Shown: positions 25,041 through 33,130 of the stretch, one piece after another
Position numbering within the stretch: position 1 is the stretch's first letter
Layout of the letters: each line of letters opens with the position of its first letter
Source of the DNA: JAFAGO01 sp031987605
GTDB taxonomy: Bacteria > Bacteroidota > Bacteroidia > Flavobacteriales > Weeksellaceae
Assembly (NCBI GenBank): GCA_031987605.1
Contig: DALZZF010000003.1
Coordinates: 248,001 to 312,000 of the forward strand
Reading direction: 5' to 3'
DNA length: 64,000 nt
Made by a program: the position numbers and the translations under genes
Notes under the pieces: generated by a model
What the model was told of the DNA's origin: nothing
Database searches by the model: none
The model's input: the letters and a program-made list of their open reading frames with translations, nothing else

Positions 25041-25048
25041 CAAAAATA
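25041..25048 (-). promoter_or_regulatory. -7 promoter motif of menD
   Basis: TATTTTTG on the minus strand, 4 bases (CGTT) before the menD ATG. No good TTG was found upstream. Confidence 0.55.
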
Positions 25049-25142
25049 GGATATTAATGGTTTAGAAAAAATTTTGATGGTTTGAACATTTGAGAATTTG
25101 AAAATCAGAATATTTGAGCACTAAAATAAGTTGACCTCAATC

Positions 25143-26186
25143 CTAAAAAAGCCGCAGTTGCTGTTCTTTGGTTCCGGTAAAATTTTCAGTTGAAAGATAG
25201 GCCGGTTTCTTATCGGAAAAATATTTTTTTCTTCCCAGTTCAAAAGTCCGGTGAATCATTTCGGCAATATTTCCTTCACCTTTATATCTTTCAAAATAAC
25301 GCTTTTCTCCTAATTTTCCGCCGCGCATGGAACGGATTAAATTCAAAACTTTTTGGGCGCGGTCGGGATAATGGGTTTCAATCCATTGTACAAAAACCGG
25401 TTCTACGGTATCGTTCAAACGAATCAAGCTGTACCCGAAACTTCCGGCTCCGGCATCAGAAACGGATTTCAGAATGCCCAGACTTTCATCGCTCGTTAAA
25501 GCAGGAATTACGGGTGCTACCATCACATTTACCGGAATTTGATGTTCGGAAAGAATTTCAATGGCTTTCAGTTTATTTTTTGCAGAACTTGTGCGCGGTT
25601 CCATTTTCCTTCGCAGTTCTTCGTTTAATGTCGGGATACTGAGCGAAACCGATACTAAATTCTGTTCTGCCATCGGTTTCAGAATATCCAAATCGCGCAA
25701 AAGCAAAGCATTTTTGGTGATAATTCCTACGGGATGCCGATAATCCAGACATGTTTTCAGAAGATTTCTGGTGATTTCCAATTGTTTTTCAACGGGTTGA
25801 TAACAGTCCGTATTTCCGGAAAGCATAATGGGTTTGGGAACGTAATTTCTTTTTCGGAAAAATTTTTCCAGCAGTTCAGGCGCATTTTTTTTCACCATAA
25901 TTTTCCGTTCAAAATCGATTCCTGCGCTGTAACCCCAATATTCATGCGTGGGTCTGGCAAAACAGTACGAACAGCCGTGTTCACAACCCTGATATGGATT
26001 CATGGAATATTCCATCCTCAGATCCGGACTTTTGACTTCATTCACAATGGTTTTCGGAAAAATTTCGGTGAATGACGTTTTCGCAGACTCGAAATCCTCG
26101 TCTTCAGGCTCAAAAGAATATCGGTCGAAACGGTTCAAAACGTTTCGCTGTGCGCCTTGTCCTTTTATTCCCAAATTTTTATCCAT
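25143..26186 (-). CDS. Radical SAM protein, PA0069/SplB-like family
   Basis: The protein has 347 residues from ATG 26186 (MDKNLGIKGQGAQRNVLNRF). The iron-sulfur motif CEHGCSYC is followed by FARPTHEYWGYSAGIDFERK, and later come MLSGNTDCYQPVEKQLEITR and SIPTLNEELRRKMEPRTSSA. These match the PA0069 radical SAM family, related to spore photoproduct lyase and often annotated as DNA-repair-like, with no proven reaction. A longer frame up to 26267 would cover the terminator at 26252-26275, so the shorter start is preferred. It appears monocistronic. Confidence 0.87.
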   Translation of the reverse strand: MDKNLGIKGQGAQRNVLNRFDRYSFEPEDEDFESAKTSFTEIFPKTIVNEVKSPDLRMEYSMNPYQGCEHGCSYCFARPTHEYWGYSAGIDFERKIMVKKNAPELLEKFFRKRNYVPKPIMLSGNTDCYQPVEKQLEITRNLLKTCLDYRHPVGIITKNALLLRDLDILKPMAEQNLVSVSLSIPTLNEELRRKMEPRTSSAKNKLKAIEILSEHQIPVNVMVAPVIPALTSDESLGILKSVSDAGAGSFGYSLIRLNDTVEPVFVQWIETHYPDRAQKVLNLIRSMRGGKLGEKRYFERYKGEGNIAEMIHRTFELGRKKYFSDKKPAYLSTENFTGTKEQQLRLF

Positions 26187-26251
26187 TTTGTAAAAATAAA
26201 TGCAGTTCTTCAAAAAACAATGAAGACCAAGCCTGAAGTTTTCCACAAAAA

Positions 26252-26275
26252 AACCGATCTTTTTCAAGACCGGTT
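26252..26275 (-). terminator. Terminator after the small membrane protein gene
   Basis: A 10-bp inverted repeat (AACCGATCTT/AAGACCGGTT, one mismatch) with a 4-nt loop and a seven-T run after it on the minus strand, 26 bases past the stop of 26301-26483. Confidence 0.75.
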
Positions 26276-26300
26276 ATCATATGAAGTTCTTTGTTTTCCC

Positions 26301-26483
26301 TTATAGCAGTGCTAAAAATTCAACCCCATCTTCATCTTCATTCTGATACCGATTGCCATACAATTCGTGTTCTTTACGAATCGTGAAATTTTTACTTTTC
26401 AAAATTTTTCGAAAACTAATAATTCCTAAAACGGCAAAAAGGCCTACTGATCCTGCTAAAATGATATTTAATTCTTTTTTCAT
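26301..26483 (-). CDS. Small single-span membrane protein, unknown
   Basis: From ATG 26483 the protein has 60 residues: MKKELNIILAGSVGLFAVLG starts an N-terminal helix of about 20 residues, followed by a basic stretch (RKILKSKNFTIRKEHE) and an acidic end (YQNEDEDGVEFLALL). A longer frame begins at 26537, but its extra residues are not membrane-like. It has its own terminator and probably faces the cytoplasm. It resembles small conserved flavobacterial proteins, but I cannot name a family. Confidence 0.55.
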   Translation of the reverse strand: MKKELNIILAGSVGLFAVLGIISFRKILKSKNFTIRKEHELYGNRYQNEDEDGVEFLALL

Positions 26484-26644
26484 AATCTGAAATTGTGACT
26501 TTTCTAAAGATACAAATTCTATTCCTTTAATTCCCACTGAAAAATTAAATTTTGTTAAAGTTTAAAAATCCCGCTTGATTAAATTACATCTTCATTTTTC
26601 TTCATTGGTAGTTAAGAAAAATAGAAATTGCAAAAATCTTTCCT

Positions 26645-26652
26645 TATTTTTG
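26645..26652 (+). promoter_or_regulatory. -7 promoter motif of mutL
   Basis: TATTTTTG, 18 bases before the mutL ATG. A TTG at 26628-26630 is 14 bases upstream, closer than usual. Confidence 0.5.
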
Positions 26653-26670
26653 TTTTTTTGAATTCAGAAA

Positions 26671-28440
26671 ATGTCGGATATTATTCAGCTTTTACCAGAT
26701 CACGTTGCCAACCAGATTGCTGCCGGAGAAGTCGTGCAGCGTCCTGCATCGATTGTAAAGGAACTGCTGGAAAATTCTATTGATGCAAAAGCAACCAAAA
26801 TAGAACTGATTGTACGCGAAGCCGGAAGAAACCTGATTCAGGTGGTGGACAACGGATTAGGAATGTCCGAAACCGATGCCAGAATGGCATTTGAACGTCA
26901 TGCAACTTCCAAAATCCGAAGCACCGATGATATTTTTAAAATCTCTACAAAAGGTTTTCGGGGTGAAGCTCTTGCATCCATTGCTGCGGTTTCTCAAGTG
27001 GAATTGCGCACCAAGCAAAAGGATGCAAAAACAGGAACCAATATTTATATTGAAGGAGGAACCCTTCAGTTTCAGGAACCGATTCAGGCGACAGAAGGCT
27101 CTAATTTTCTGGTGAAAAACCTTTTTTACAATGTGCCTGCAAGAAGAAAATTCCTGAAAAACAATAATGTAGAATTCCGACATATTATTGATGAATTTCA
27201 GCGTGTTGCCTTGGCTCATGAACAGGTGGAGTTTGATCTTTTTCATAATGACGAACCCATTTTTCGGTTGCGGAAAGGAACACAACTTCAAAGAATTATA
27301 GAGGTTTTCGGAAGAAAGCTGCAACCTCATTTAATTCCGATAAAAGAAGATTTAGGCTGGGTTTCCGTTTCCGGATATATCGGAAAACCGGAAGCAGCAA
27401 AAAAAACCAGAGGCGAACAATTTTTATTTGTAAATGGTCGCTTTTTCAAAAGTGCATATCTCAACAAAGCTGTGGTAGAAGCCTTTGAAGGTTTGTTGCT
27501 TCCCGGATACAATCCCAGTTATTTTCTCTATCTCGACATTGAAGCAGAAAAAATTGATGTAAATATTCATCCTCAAAAAACAGAAATAAAATTTGAAGAT
27601 GAACATTTGATTTTTGCGTTGCTCCGTTCCACCATTAAAAAATCGCTGGGAATATACAATGTTGCGCCAAGTCTGGATTTTGAAAAAGATCCTGCGATGG
27701 AATCGTTCATCCAGCCATCAAGATCAAACAGTACGCAAAATTATAAAATGCCGGAAGTGAGCGTGGATCGCAACTTCAATCCTTTTGAAATGGAAAAAGG
27801 CGTGAAACAGGCAGAAATTCAGAATCTTGCAGAAATGTATCACCAAAATATTTCTGCTGCTCCTTCCAAAATAAATCTTTTTGAGGATGAAGATTTTGAT
27901 GAAGATTTAATGCGGCTGCCGAATGCATACTGGCTTTACAACAAAGGCGACCGGACTTTAATGCTGGATTTGGGAAGAATGCATCGCCTGATTGTTTCGC
28001 AAAAAAACATGGACAAAAAGAGAAGCAATGCAAGCCACGCCCTTCTTTTCTCTCTGGAATATCATATGAATGAAGTGGAGAAAAACAAGTACCGCTCCAT
28101 CAAAAAATATCTTCCGACGCTCGGTTTTGAAATGTCGGTTGCACACGGAAATGTTCTGAGAATTGAAGCCGTTCCCGAAGGTCTGAAAGAAACCAAAGTA
28201 ATGAATTTTCTGGAAGATTTGTTTGAAATTCTGGAATACAGAACGGAAGAAGAGTTCCTTTCCTATTATGAAAATCAGTGGAATAAGCTCCAGAGCAAAT
28301 CACGTTTTGATTTTATTTATAAGCAGGATGCAGAACAGGTAATCCGGGATTTCAGCGAATTGGGTTTCCCAGAATTTTTGCCGAATGGCAAGCGCTGTTA
28401 TTATGAAATTCCATTAGACGAAATGAAAAATAAATTTTAA
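26671..28440 (+). CDS. mutL: DNA mismatch repair protein MutL
   Basis: The 589-residue protein has an intact N-terminal GHKL ATPase: DHVANQIAAGEVVQRPASIV, LLENSIDAKATKIEL, VVDNGLGM, RHATSKI and FRGEALASIA, all MutL signatures. MutL couples MutS mismatch binding to downstream steps. In the C-terminal half the endonuclease motif DQHAxxER is replaced by DLGRMHRLIVSQ, and the late GRP-type motif appears as LPNGKRCYY, so nicking activity may be lost or altered. It begins a run with the rhomboid gene 8 bases after. Confidence 0.93.
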   Translation: MSDIIQLLPDHVANQIAAGEVVQRPASIVKELLENSIDAKATKIELIVREAGRNLIQVVDNGLGMSETDARMAFERHATSKIRSTDDIFKISTKGFRGEALASIAAVSQVELRTKQKDAKTGTNIYIEGGTLQFQEPIQATEGSNFLVKNLFYNVPARRKFLKNNNVEFRHIIDEFQRVALAHEQVEFDLFHNDEPIFRLRKGTQLQRIIEVFGRKLQPHLIPIKEDLGWVSVSGYIGKPEAAKKTRGEQFLFVNGRFFKSAYLNKAVVEAFEGLLLPGYNPSYFLYLDIEAEKIDVNIHPQKTEIKFEDEHLIFALLRSTIKKSLGIYNVAPSLDFEKDPAMESFIQPSRSNSTQNYKMPEVSVDRNFNPFEMEKGVKQAEIQNLAEMYHQNISAAPSKINLFEDEDFDEDLMRLPNAYWLYNKGDRTLMLDLGRMHRLIVSQKNMDKKRSNASHALLFSLEYHMNEVEKNKYRSIKKYLPTLGFEMSVAHGNVLRIEAVPEGLKETKVMNFLEDLFEILEYRTEEEFLSYYENQWNKLQSKSRFDFIYKQDAEQVIRDFSELGFPEFLPNGKRCYYEIPLDEMKNKF

Positions 28441-28448
28441 AAAGAATT

Positions 28449-29204
28449 ATGTTTCCAAAACTTACACCCGTTAATAAATATATCATCATCAGTTGTGTGA
28501 TTGTGTATATACTTTCCAATATATATCCGTATCTGTATGATATTCTGTCGGCATTTTATCCTTTTTCTCCCAATTTCAGATCCTGGCAAATCATCACACA
28601 TATGTTTATGCATGCACCATTAGGACAGGGAATTGGCATTACGCATATTTTATTCAACCTGTTGACTTTGTGGAGTTTCGGGCCAGTTCTGGAACAGGTT
28701 TTGGGTTCAAAACGGTTCTTTATTCTTTATTTTGTAAGCGGGGTTGGTGCCTATCTTTTATTTAATGTGTGGAATTTTGTTGAAATTCAAACATTAACAC
28801 ATGAACTTCAGGCACTGGGAATTAATGTTGCAGAAATTTTCCATAAGGCGGATTTCAATTATTCTGGATCCGATCTTAATCTTTATGCAAAAACCAATGA
28901 AGGCTTGGAATTGTCCAAACAGCTGTATATTGATCTGCGGTCACCAATGTTGGGTGCTTCCGGTGCGATTTTTGGCGTTGTGGCGGCTTTTGCCACGCTG
29001 TTCCCGAATGCAAAATTAATGTTCATGTTTATTCCGTTTCCGATAAAGGCAAAATATCTTTTGCCGATTATTATTGCGATTTCACTGTATCTTCAGTTTA
29101 GCGGAAATGCGGGCGGAATTGCCCATCTGGCTCATATCGGAGGTGCTTTGGTAGGATTTCTTCTGGCGTTGTACTGGAAGAAAAATAAGTTTCAAATCAA
29201 TTAA
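28449..29204 (+). CDS. Rhomboid family intramembrane serine protease
   Basis: The 251-residue membrane protein has about six helices. Ser171 in LGASGAIFGVV and His229 in HLAHIGGALVGF are the catalytic dyad, and HILFN (ending at Asn70) follows the loop after the first helix, as in GlpG. It should cut single-span membrane proteins within the bilayer. The loop before the serine helix (about 110-165) is longer than in GlpG and polar. It lies 8 bases after mutL and 13 before a lipoprotein gene, all probably one transcript. Confidence 0.9.
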   Translation: MFPKLTPVNKYIIISCVIVYILSNIYPYLYDILSAFYPFSPNFRSWQIITHMFMHAPLGQGIGITHILFNLLTLWSFGPVLEQVLGSKRFFILYFVSGVGAYLLFNVWNFVEIQTLTHELQALGINVAEIFHKADFNYSGSDLNLYAKTNEGLELSKQLYIDLRSPMLGASGAIFGVVAAFATLFPNAKLMFMFIPFPIKAKYLLPIIIAISLYLQFSGNAGGIAHLAHIGGALVGFLLALYWKKNKFQIN

Positions 29205-29217
29205 TTTTTACTTAAAA

Positions 29218-29574
29218 ATGAGAATTAAATTTGGGCTTCTCCTGATTTTGTTTTTTACGGTTTCTTCCTGTTCAAAGAAAAAACCAGCCTCCACTTTGAA
29301 TGAAGCGGCTTACATCGAAACGCCTTATGATACTACTGCAATCGATTCTTTTTCTTCGGGTGCAGTTTCTGTGGATGTTGCGCGACAGATTCGGATGTCA
29401 TCCAAAAAATATCTGGATTCTGTGAAAAAGGCTAAAGATTCGATGAAGTTGGTCTTCCAGATTCAAGAGGAAGAACGAAAGAAAAAAGAAGCCGAAGAAA
29501 AAATCAAGAAAGAAACGGAAGAAAAAACGGACGTTTCAAAAACACAGAATGAAAAAACAGACAAAAAAGACTAA
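29218..29574 (+). CDS. Small charged lipoprotein
   Basis: The 118-residue protein begins MRIKFGLLLILFFTVSSCSK, a lipoprotein signal with Cys18 in VSSCS. Residues 60 to 118 are almost all Lys, Glu and Asp in heptad-like order (EEERKKKEAEEKIKKETEEK), suggesting a coiled coil or extended rod. No known family is evident. It is the third gene after mutL and the rhomboid and ends at a strong terminator. Confidence 0.7.
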   Translation: MRIKFGLLLILFFTVSSCSKKKPASTLNEAAYIETPYDTTAIDSFSSGAVSVDVARQIRMSSKKYLDSVKKAKDSMKLVFQIQEEERKKKEAEEKIKKETEEKTDVSKTQNEKTDKKD

Positions 29575-29597
29575 CTTAATACTGAACGTATAATAGC

Positions 29598-29622
29598 AAT
29601 CCACTGAAATTTTCAGTGGATT
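29598..29622 (+). terminator. Terminator of the mutL-rhomboid-lipoprotein run
   Basis: Perfect 11-bp stem (AATCCACTGAA/TTCAGTGGATT), 3-nt loop and T-rich tail TTATTTTTTT. Confidence 0.88.
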
Positions 29623-29688
29623 TTATTTTTTTGAGATCATATGATGATTTCATCTCTTAAAAAATCTGAGAACCTCTTAAACACAAAG

Positions 29689-29745
29689 TTTGTCATTTCC
29701 AAGAAATCTAAACTCTGTTTGTCTAGATGCTTACAGCATGACAAA
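29689..29745. repeat. 57-bp element with TTTGTCAT terminal inverted repeats
   Basis: TTTGTCAT at 29689-29696 and ATGACAAA at 29738-29745 form perfect 8-bp terminal inverted repeats around a centre that includes CTAGATGCTTACAGC. It resembles a short non-coding mobile repeat, with end sequence similar to the element at 11807. The gene-free stretch 29575-29945 also holds the terminator and the repeat at 29820-29914. Confidence 0.55.
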
Positions 29746-29819
29746 AGTGGCGCATGCATTTTTATTGTATTGAAAACAACAGCATAGAATAAAAAACGAC
29801 GTATGTATTTTCCGTATTG

Positions 29820-29914
29820 TCTCCTCTCCCCCAACCCCTTTGCCTCATTCTTTTACTTTTTTTTAGGAATCGGCGAATCCTGTGGATTTCCAAAGGAGAG
29901 GGGAACTGAAACCG
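29820..29914. repeat. Interrupted copy of the CCCCAACCCC / GGAGAGGGG repeat
   Basis: The left half (CTCCTCTCCCCCAACCCC at 29821-29838) and right half (CCAAAGGAGAGGGGAACTGA at 29890-29909) match the element at 52648-52692, but here the two halves are separated by about 50 unrelated bases. A third copy lies inside murG at 44391-44427 in opposite orientation. Confidence 0.7.
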
Positions 29915-29945
29915 CATATACTTATTTCGTTTATTATATCATTTT

Positions 29946-31460
29946 TTACTGGTTCATTTCCAAAAGAGGTTCAATATATTCTCTTGTGTTGGATAATCTT
30001 GGGACTTTATTCTGACCGCCTAATTTCCCTCTGGCGTTCATCCAGTTATAAAAAAGATTGGGTTTTGCCATGTGCAAAATGGGTTTTCGCAATGTCATAT
30101 CATTATAACGCTTCGCTTCGTAATCGGAGTTAACTGCTTTAAGTTGGGAATCAAAAATATTTTGAAATTTTGCCCAATCATCTGGTTTTTTACTGAATTC
30201 GATCACCCATTCATGTGCGCCTTTTTCTCCTTTTACCATAAAAACCGGAGCACCGGTATAATCGGAAACGGAAGATGATGTTTCTTTACAGGCTGTTTCC
30301 AATGCGGATTCCACATTATCAATCATCAGTTCTTCTCCAAAAGCATTGATATAGTGTTTTGTTCTTCCTGTAATTTTTATTCTAAACGGATTTAATGACG
30401 TAAACTGAATGGTATCGCCAATCATGTACCGCCAAAGTCCTCCGTTTGTGGTAATCACCATTGCATAATTTTTGCCGGTTTCCACATTTTCAATATTGAC
30501 AGTTTTGGGATGATCGCGATGAATTTCCTCCATAGGAATGAATTCGTAAAAAATACCGTAATCCAGCATCAGAAGCATTTCATCTTTTCCACTTTGATCC
30601 TGAATCCCGAAAAACCCTTCGGAAGCATTGTAAATTTCGTAGTAATTAATGTCTTTCCCAATCAGTTCACGGTATTGATCGCGATAAGGCTTAAAACTGA
30701 TGCCTCCATGAAAAAACACTTCCAGTTGTGGCCAAAGTTCTGCAATATTCCCTTTCCCGGTTTCCTTCAAAACGCGCTGCAGCAAAACCATCATCCAACT
30801 TGGTACGCCTGTTAAACTGCCCACTTCTTCATTTCTTACTTCCGCAACAATGGCTTTCATTTTGCTTTCCCATTCCGACATCAGCGAGGTTTTCTTGCTT
30901 GGTGTTGTGGTAATTTCCACCCAAAACGGAAGATTATCAATCAGGATTGCAGAAAGATCGCCAAACTTGGTATTGAAGTCTTCATAGATTTCTGCACTTC
31001 CTCCCAATCTCAGATTTTTATTGGAAAAAAGCTGATTATCTGGATGGTTGTTTGCATAAATGGAGACCAGATCCTTCCCTGCTTTAAAATGGCAGAGCTC
31101 CAGACTTTCTTCGGTTATGGGAATAAATTTACTTTTCGCATTGGTTGTTCCGGAAGATTTTGCAAAATTTCTGATTTGTCCCGGCCAGAAAATATCCCGT
31201 TCTCCTTTTCGGGCTTTTTCGATATAAGGTTCAAAATCTTCATAACTTACAATAGGAACTTTACTTTTGAAATCCTCATAATTCGAGATACTGCTGAATC
31301 CGTATTTTCTGCCGTATTCGGTATCTTCTGCGTGAAAGAGCTGAGAGAAAAGAATCCCTTTTTGAGTTTCAACAGGATGGTTCATGAAATTCTCAATCTG
31401 ATCCATCCGTTGCCGGATAAACCAGTTCACCACCGTATTGAATAACGCTTTGGTTGCCAT
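29946..31460 (-). CDS. GH3 auxin-responsive-promoter-family acyl-adenylating enzyme
   Basis: The 504-residue protein belongs to the GH3 family of adenylate-forming enzymes, first known in plants for joining amino acids to auxin or jasmonate and also present in many Bacteroidota. Motifs include IRNFAKSSGTTNAKSKFIPI (phosphate-binding loop), FEVFFHGGISFKPY-like text around VFFHGGISFKPYRDQY, YNASEGFFGIQDQ and LWRYMIGDTIQFTSLNPFRI followed by KITGRTKHYINAFGE. The substrate in bacteria is unknown. The ATG is 4 bases after TATATTTG, so the mRNA may be leaderless. Confidence 0.88.
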   Translation of the reverse strand: MATKALFNTVVNWFIRQRMDQIENFMNHPVETQKGILFSQLFHAEDTEYGRKYGFSSISNYEDFKSKVPIVSYEDFEPYIEKARKGERDIFWPGQIRNFAKSSGTTNAKSKFIPITEESLELCHFKAGKDLVSIYANNHPDNQLFSNKNLRLGGSAEIYEDFNTKFGDLSAILIDNLPFWVEITTTPSKKTSLMSEWESKMKAIVAEVRNEEVGSLTGVPSWMMVLLQRVLKETGKGNIAELWPQLEVFFHGGISFKPYRDQYRELIGKDINYYEIYNASEGFFGIQDQSGKDEMLLMLDYGIFYEFIPMEEIHRDHPKTVNIENVETGKNYAMVITTNGGLWRYMIGDTIQFTSLNPFRIKITGRTKHYINAFGEELMIDNVESALETACKETSSSVSDYTGAPVFMVKGEKGAHEWVIEFSKKPDDWAKFQNIFDSQLKAVNSDYEAKRYNDMTLRKPILHMAKPNLFYNWMNARGKLGGQNKVPRLSNTREYIEPLLEMNQ

Positions 31461-31464
31461 AAAG

Positions 31465-31494
31465 CAAATATACTAAATCTCCATATGCCTGCAA
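31465..31494 (-). promoter_or_regulatory. Promoter of the GH3 family gene, probably leaderless
   Basis: TTG, 19 bases, then TATATTTG on the minus strand, ending 4 bases (CTTT) before the ATG. Confidence 0.65.
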
Positions 31495-31526
31495 TAAAAA
31501 GTATGGGCGAAAATCTGGAAATAAAA

Positions 31527-31549
31527 AAGGCCATCTAAAAGACAGCCTT
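31527..31549 (-). terminator. Weak terminator after a T9SS-sorted protein gene
   Basis: An interrupted stem (AAGGC/GCCTT plus TCT/AGA with a 2-nt bulge), 24 bases past the stop, with T6 after it on the minus strand. Confidence 0.5.
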
Positions 31550-31572
31550 ATGATATTGAATATTGTAAATTA

Positions 31573-32556
31573 TTATTTAACAATAATCTTTTTGCTAAGT
31601 TTAGTGTGTTCTCCTGTTACATTTACAACATAAGTTCCAGGTGTAAGTTTAGATGCATTTACTTGAACTGAAGTTGCATTTGGAGCCAATTTCAATACTT
31701 GCTGACCTGCAAGACTGTATACTTCTACACTTGAAATTTTTGATTTTCCGGAAATATTAAACACCTGATTGTCAACAACCGTAGGATATACAGAGAAAGA
31801 ATTAGCAGTAGCATCTTGTACGGCAGCAAATTCTCCTTCCGCATAAATAAAATCATCAAAATACCATTCACAAGCGTCATTTGTACTTGTTGATCCGTTA
31901 ATGAATAAACTTCCTGTAGGGAATTTCCAGATATCAGCACCACCAACTGCCAATGCAGGAGAAGTATATTCCGTTGAAAAGATTACAGTATCGTTTATAT
32001 ATAATGAAACAAGGGCATTATCCAAGTCAAAAACCACTTTGTACGTTGCCCATTCTCCAATTGGATATGTAATTGGTGGTGTTAAAGATACAGATTCTTC
32101 ATCAAAATAAAGCGTACAATACATTTTGTTATCATAATTATTAGTATTGGTACCACCCATTACGGTATTGGTGTTAAAGTTCATTTTAAATGGCATTGGA
32201 TCACTCGCATAAGTTGCAGGCGTCGAAGTGTCTTCCATAAATGCTAACCACGCAGATTTGTTTGCAGGGATGTACATTTTCCACTGATAAGTATGCACTC
32301 CAATAAATGCACTTGGAACTTTCAAAATAACATCCTGATTATCTGTATTTATTGCTCCTGATTTTGTACCAGAAGATGCATAAGCTGTAGAAATAATTAA
32401 ATTTTCTGCACCGGATGCACCAGACCAGTTACTCCAACGTGAATCAAAATAAGATCCCGCAGGATAACTTTCAAAATCATCATTAAATACTACTTGGGCA
32501 TTCACCGAAGTTGCACCTAATACCAGTCCAAGGGCTAAAAGATAAAATTTTCTCAT
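31573..32556 (-). CDS. Secreted beta-sandwich protein with T9SS type A sorting domain
   Basis: The 327-residue protein has a signal peptide (about 1-20, ending VNA before QVVFND). The middle, about 21-245, has FNDDFESYPAGSYFDSRWSN, KSGAINTDNQDVILKVPSAF, TYKVVFDLDNALVSLYINDT and ACEWYFDDFIYAEGE, a concanavalin-like jelly roll often found in carbohydrate-binding secreted proteins. The sorting domain begins near SFSVYPTVVDNQVFNISG and ends KLTPGTYVVNVTGEHTK with KKIIVK. The ligand is unknown. It appears monocistronic. Confidence 0.8.
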   Translation of the reverse strand: MRKFYLLALGLVLGATSVNAQVVFNDDFESYPAGSYFDSRWSNWSGASGAENLIISTAYASSGTKSGAINTDNQDVILKVPSAFIGVHTYQWKMYIPANKSAWLAFMEDTSTPATYASDPMPFKMNFNTNTVMGGTNTNNYDNKMYCTLYFDEESVSLTPPITYPIGEWATYKVVFDLDNALVSLYINDTVIFSTEYTSPALAVGGADIWKFPTGSLFINGSTSTNDACEWYFDDFIYAEGEFAAVQDATANSFSVYPTVVDNQVFNISGKSKISSVEVYSLAGQQVLKLAPNATSVQVNASKLTPGTYVVNVTGEHTKLSKKIIVK

Positions 32557-32674
32557 AATAATTAAGTTTAAAGTTTTAAAATATCGACCAAATTATAATT
32601 TATTTTTCAAATAAAGAAAAAAAATAGTGTTAAATCTCAAAAAAAAATTCAAATAAGCATATTATTTCCGAATC

Positions 32675-33130
32675 TTATCTATGATTTCGAAACATCTCCG
32701 TATGGGGAAGATTATCCTCCAAATATTTTTTTTCGGTCTCCTGAAAGCCGAATTCTTTATAGAAAGGAATTAAATAATCCTGTGCAGAAATCCTTATTTC
32801 AGGGGACTTAAACCGGTTTTCAACAATTTGTACGGCATAATGAATCATTTGTCTACCAACTCCTTTTCCCCTTCCGTTGGTGGTGGTTAAAACTCTTCCG
32901 ATTGAACTTTCCGAATATTTAATCCCTTTTGGAAATATTCTGCAATAGGCAAGAACTTCATTCTTATTTTCTGCCCAAAGATGTATGGCTTTTTGATCCA
33001 GATTGTCCATATCCGGATAGGGACATTTTTGCTCCACTACAAAAACATCGCAACGTGCCTTTAATATCTGGTAAAGCTCATCGGTTGTAATTTCAGAAAA
33101 CAATTTGGCTTTCCAAAGAAGATCAGTCAT
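32675..33130 (-). CDS. GNAT family N-acetyltransferase, ElaA-like
   Basis: The 151-residue protein matches ElaA: LYQILKARCDVFVVEQKCPY at the start and RIFPKGIKYSESSIGRVLTT before the acetyl-CoA loop GRGKGVGRQMIHYAV. The end, ISAQDYLIPFYKEFGFQET, is typical of GNAT proteins. The substrate of ElaA is not established. It overlaps the end of engB by 8 bases and so is probably translated from the same transcript. Confidence 0.88.
   Translation of the reverse strand: MTDLLWKAKLFSEITTDELYQILKARCDVFVVEQKCPYPDMDNLDQKAIHLWAENKNEVLAYCRIFPKGIKYSESSIGRVLTTTNGRGKGVGRQMIHYAVQIVENRFKSPEIRISAQDYLIPFYKEFGFQETEKKYLEDNLPHTEMFRNHR

Noticed and set aside
26187..26267. Longer start for the radical SAM protein
   Set aside because: The extra region contains the terminator hairpin of the upstream gene and codes for an unlikely hydrophobic/aromatic stretch.
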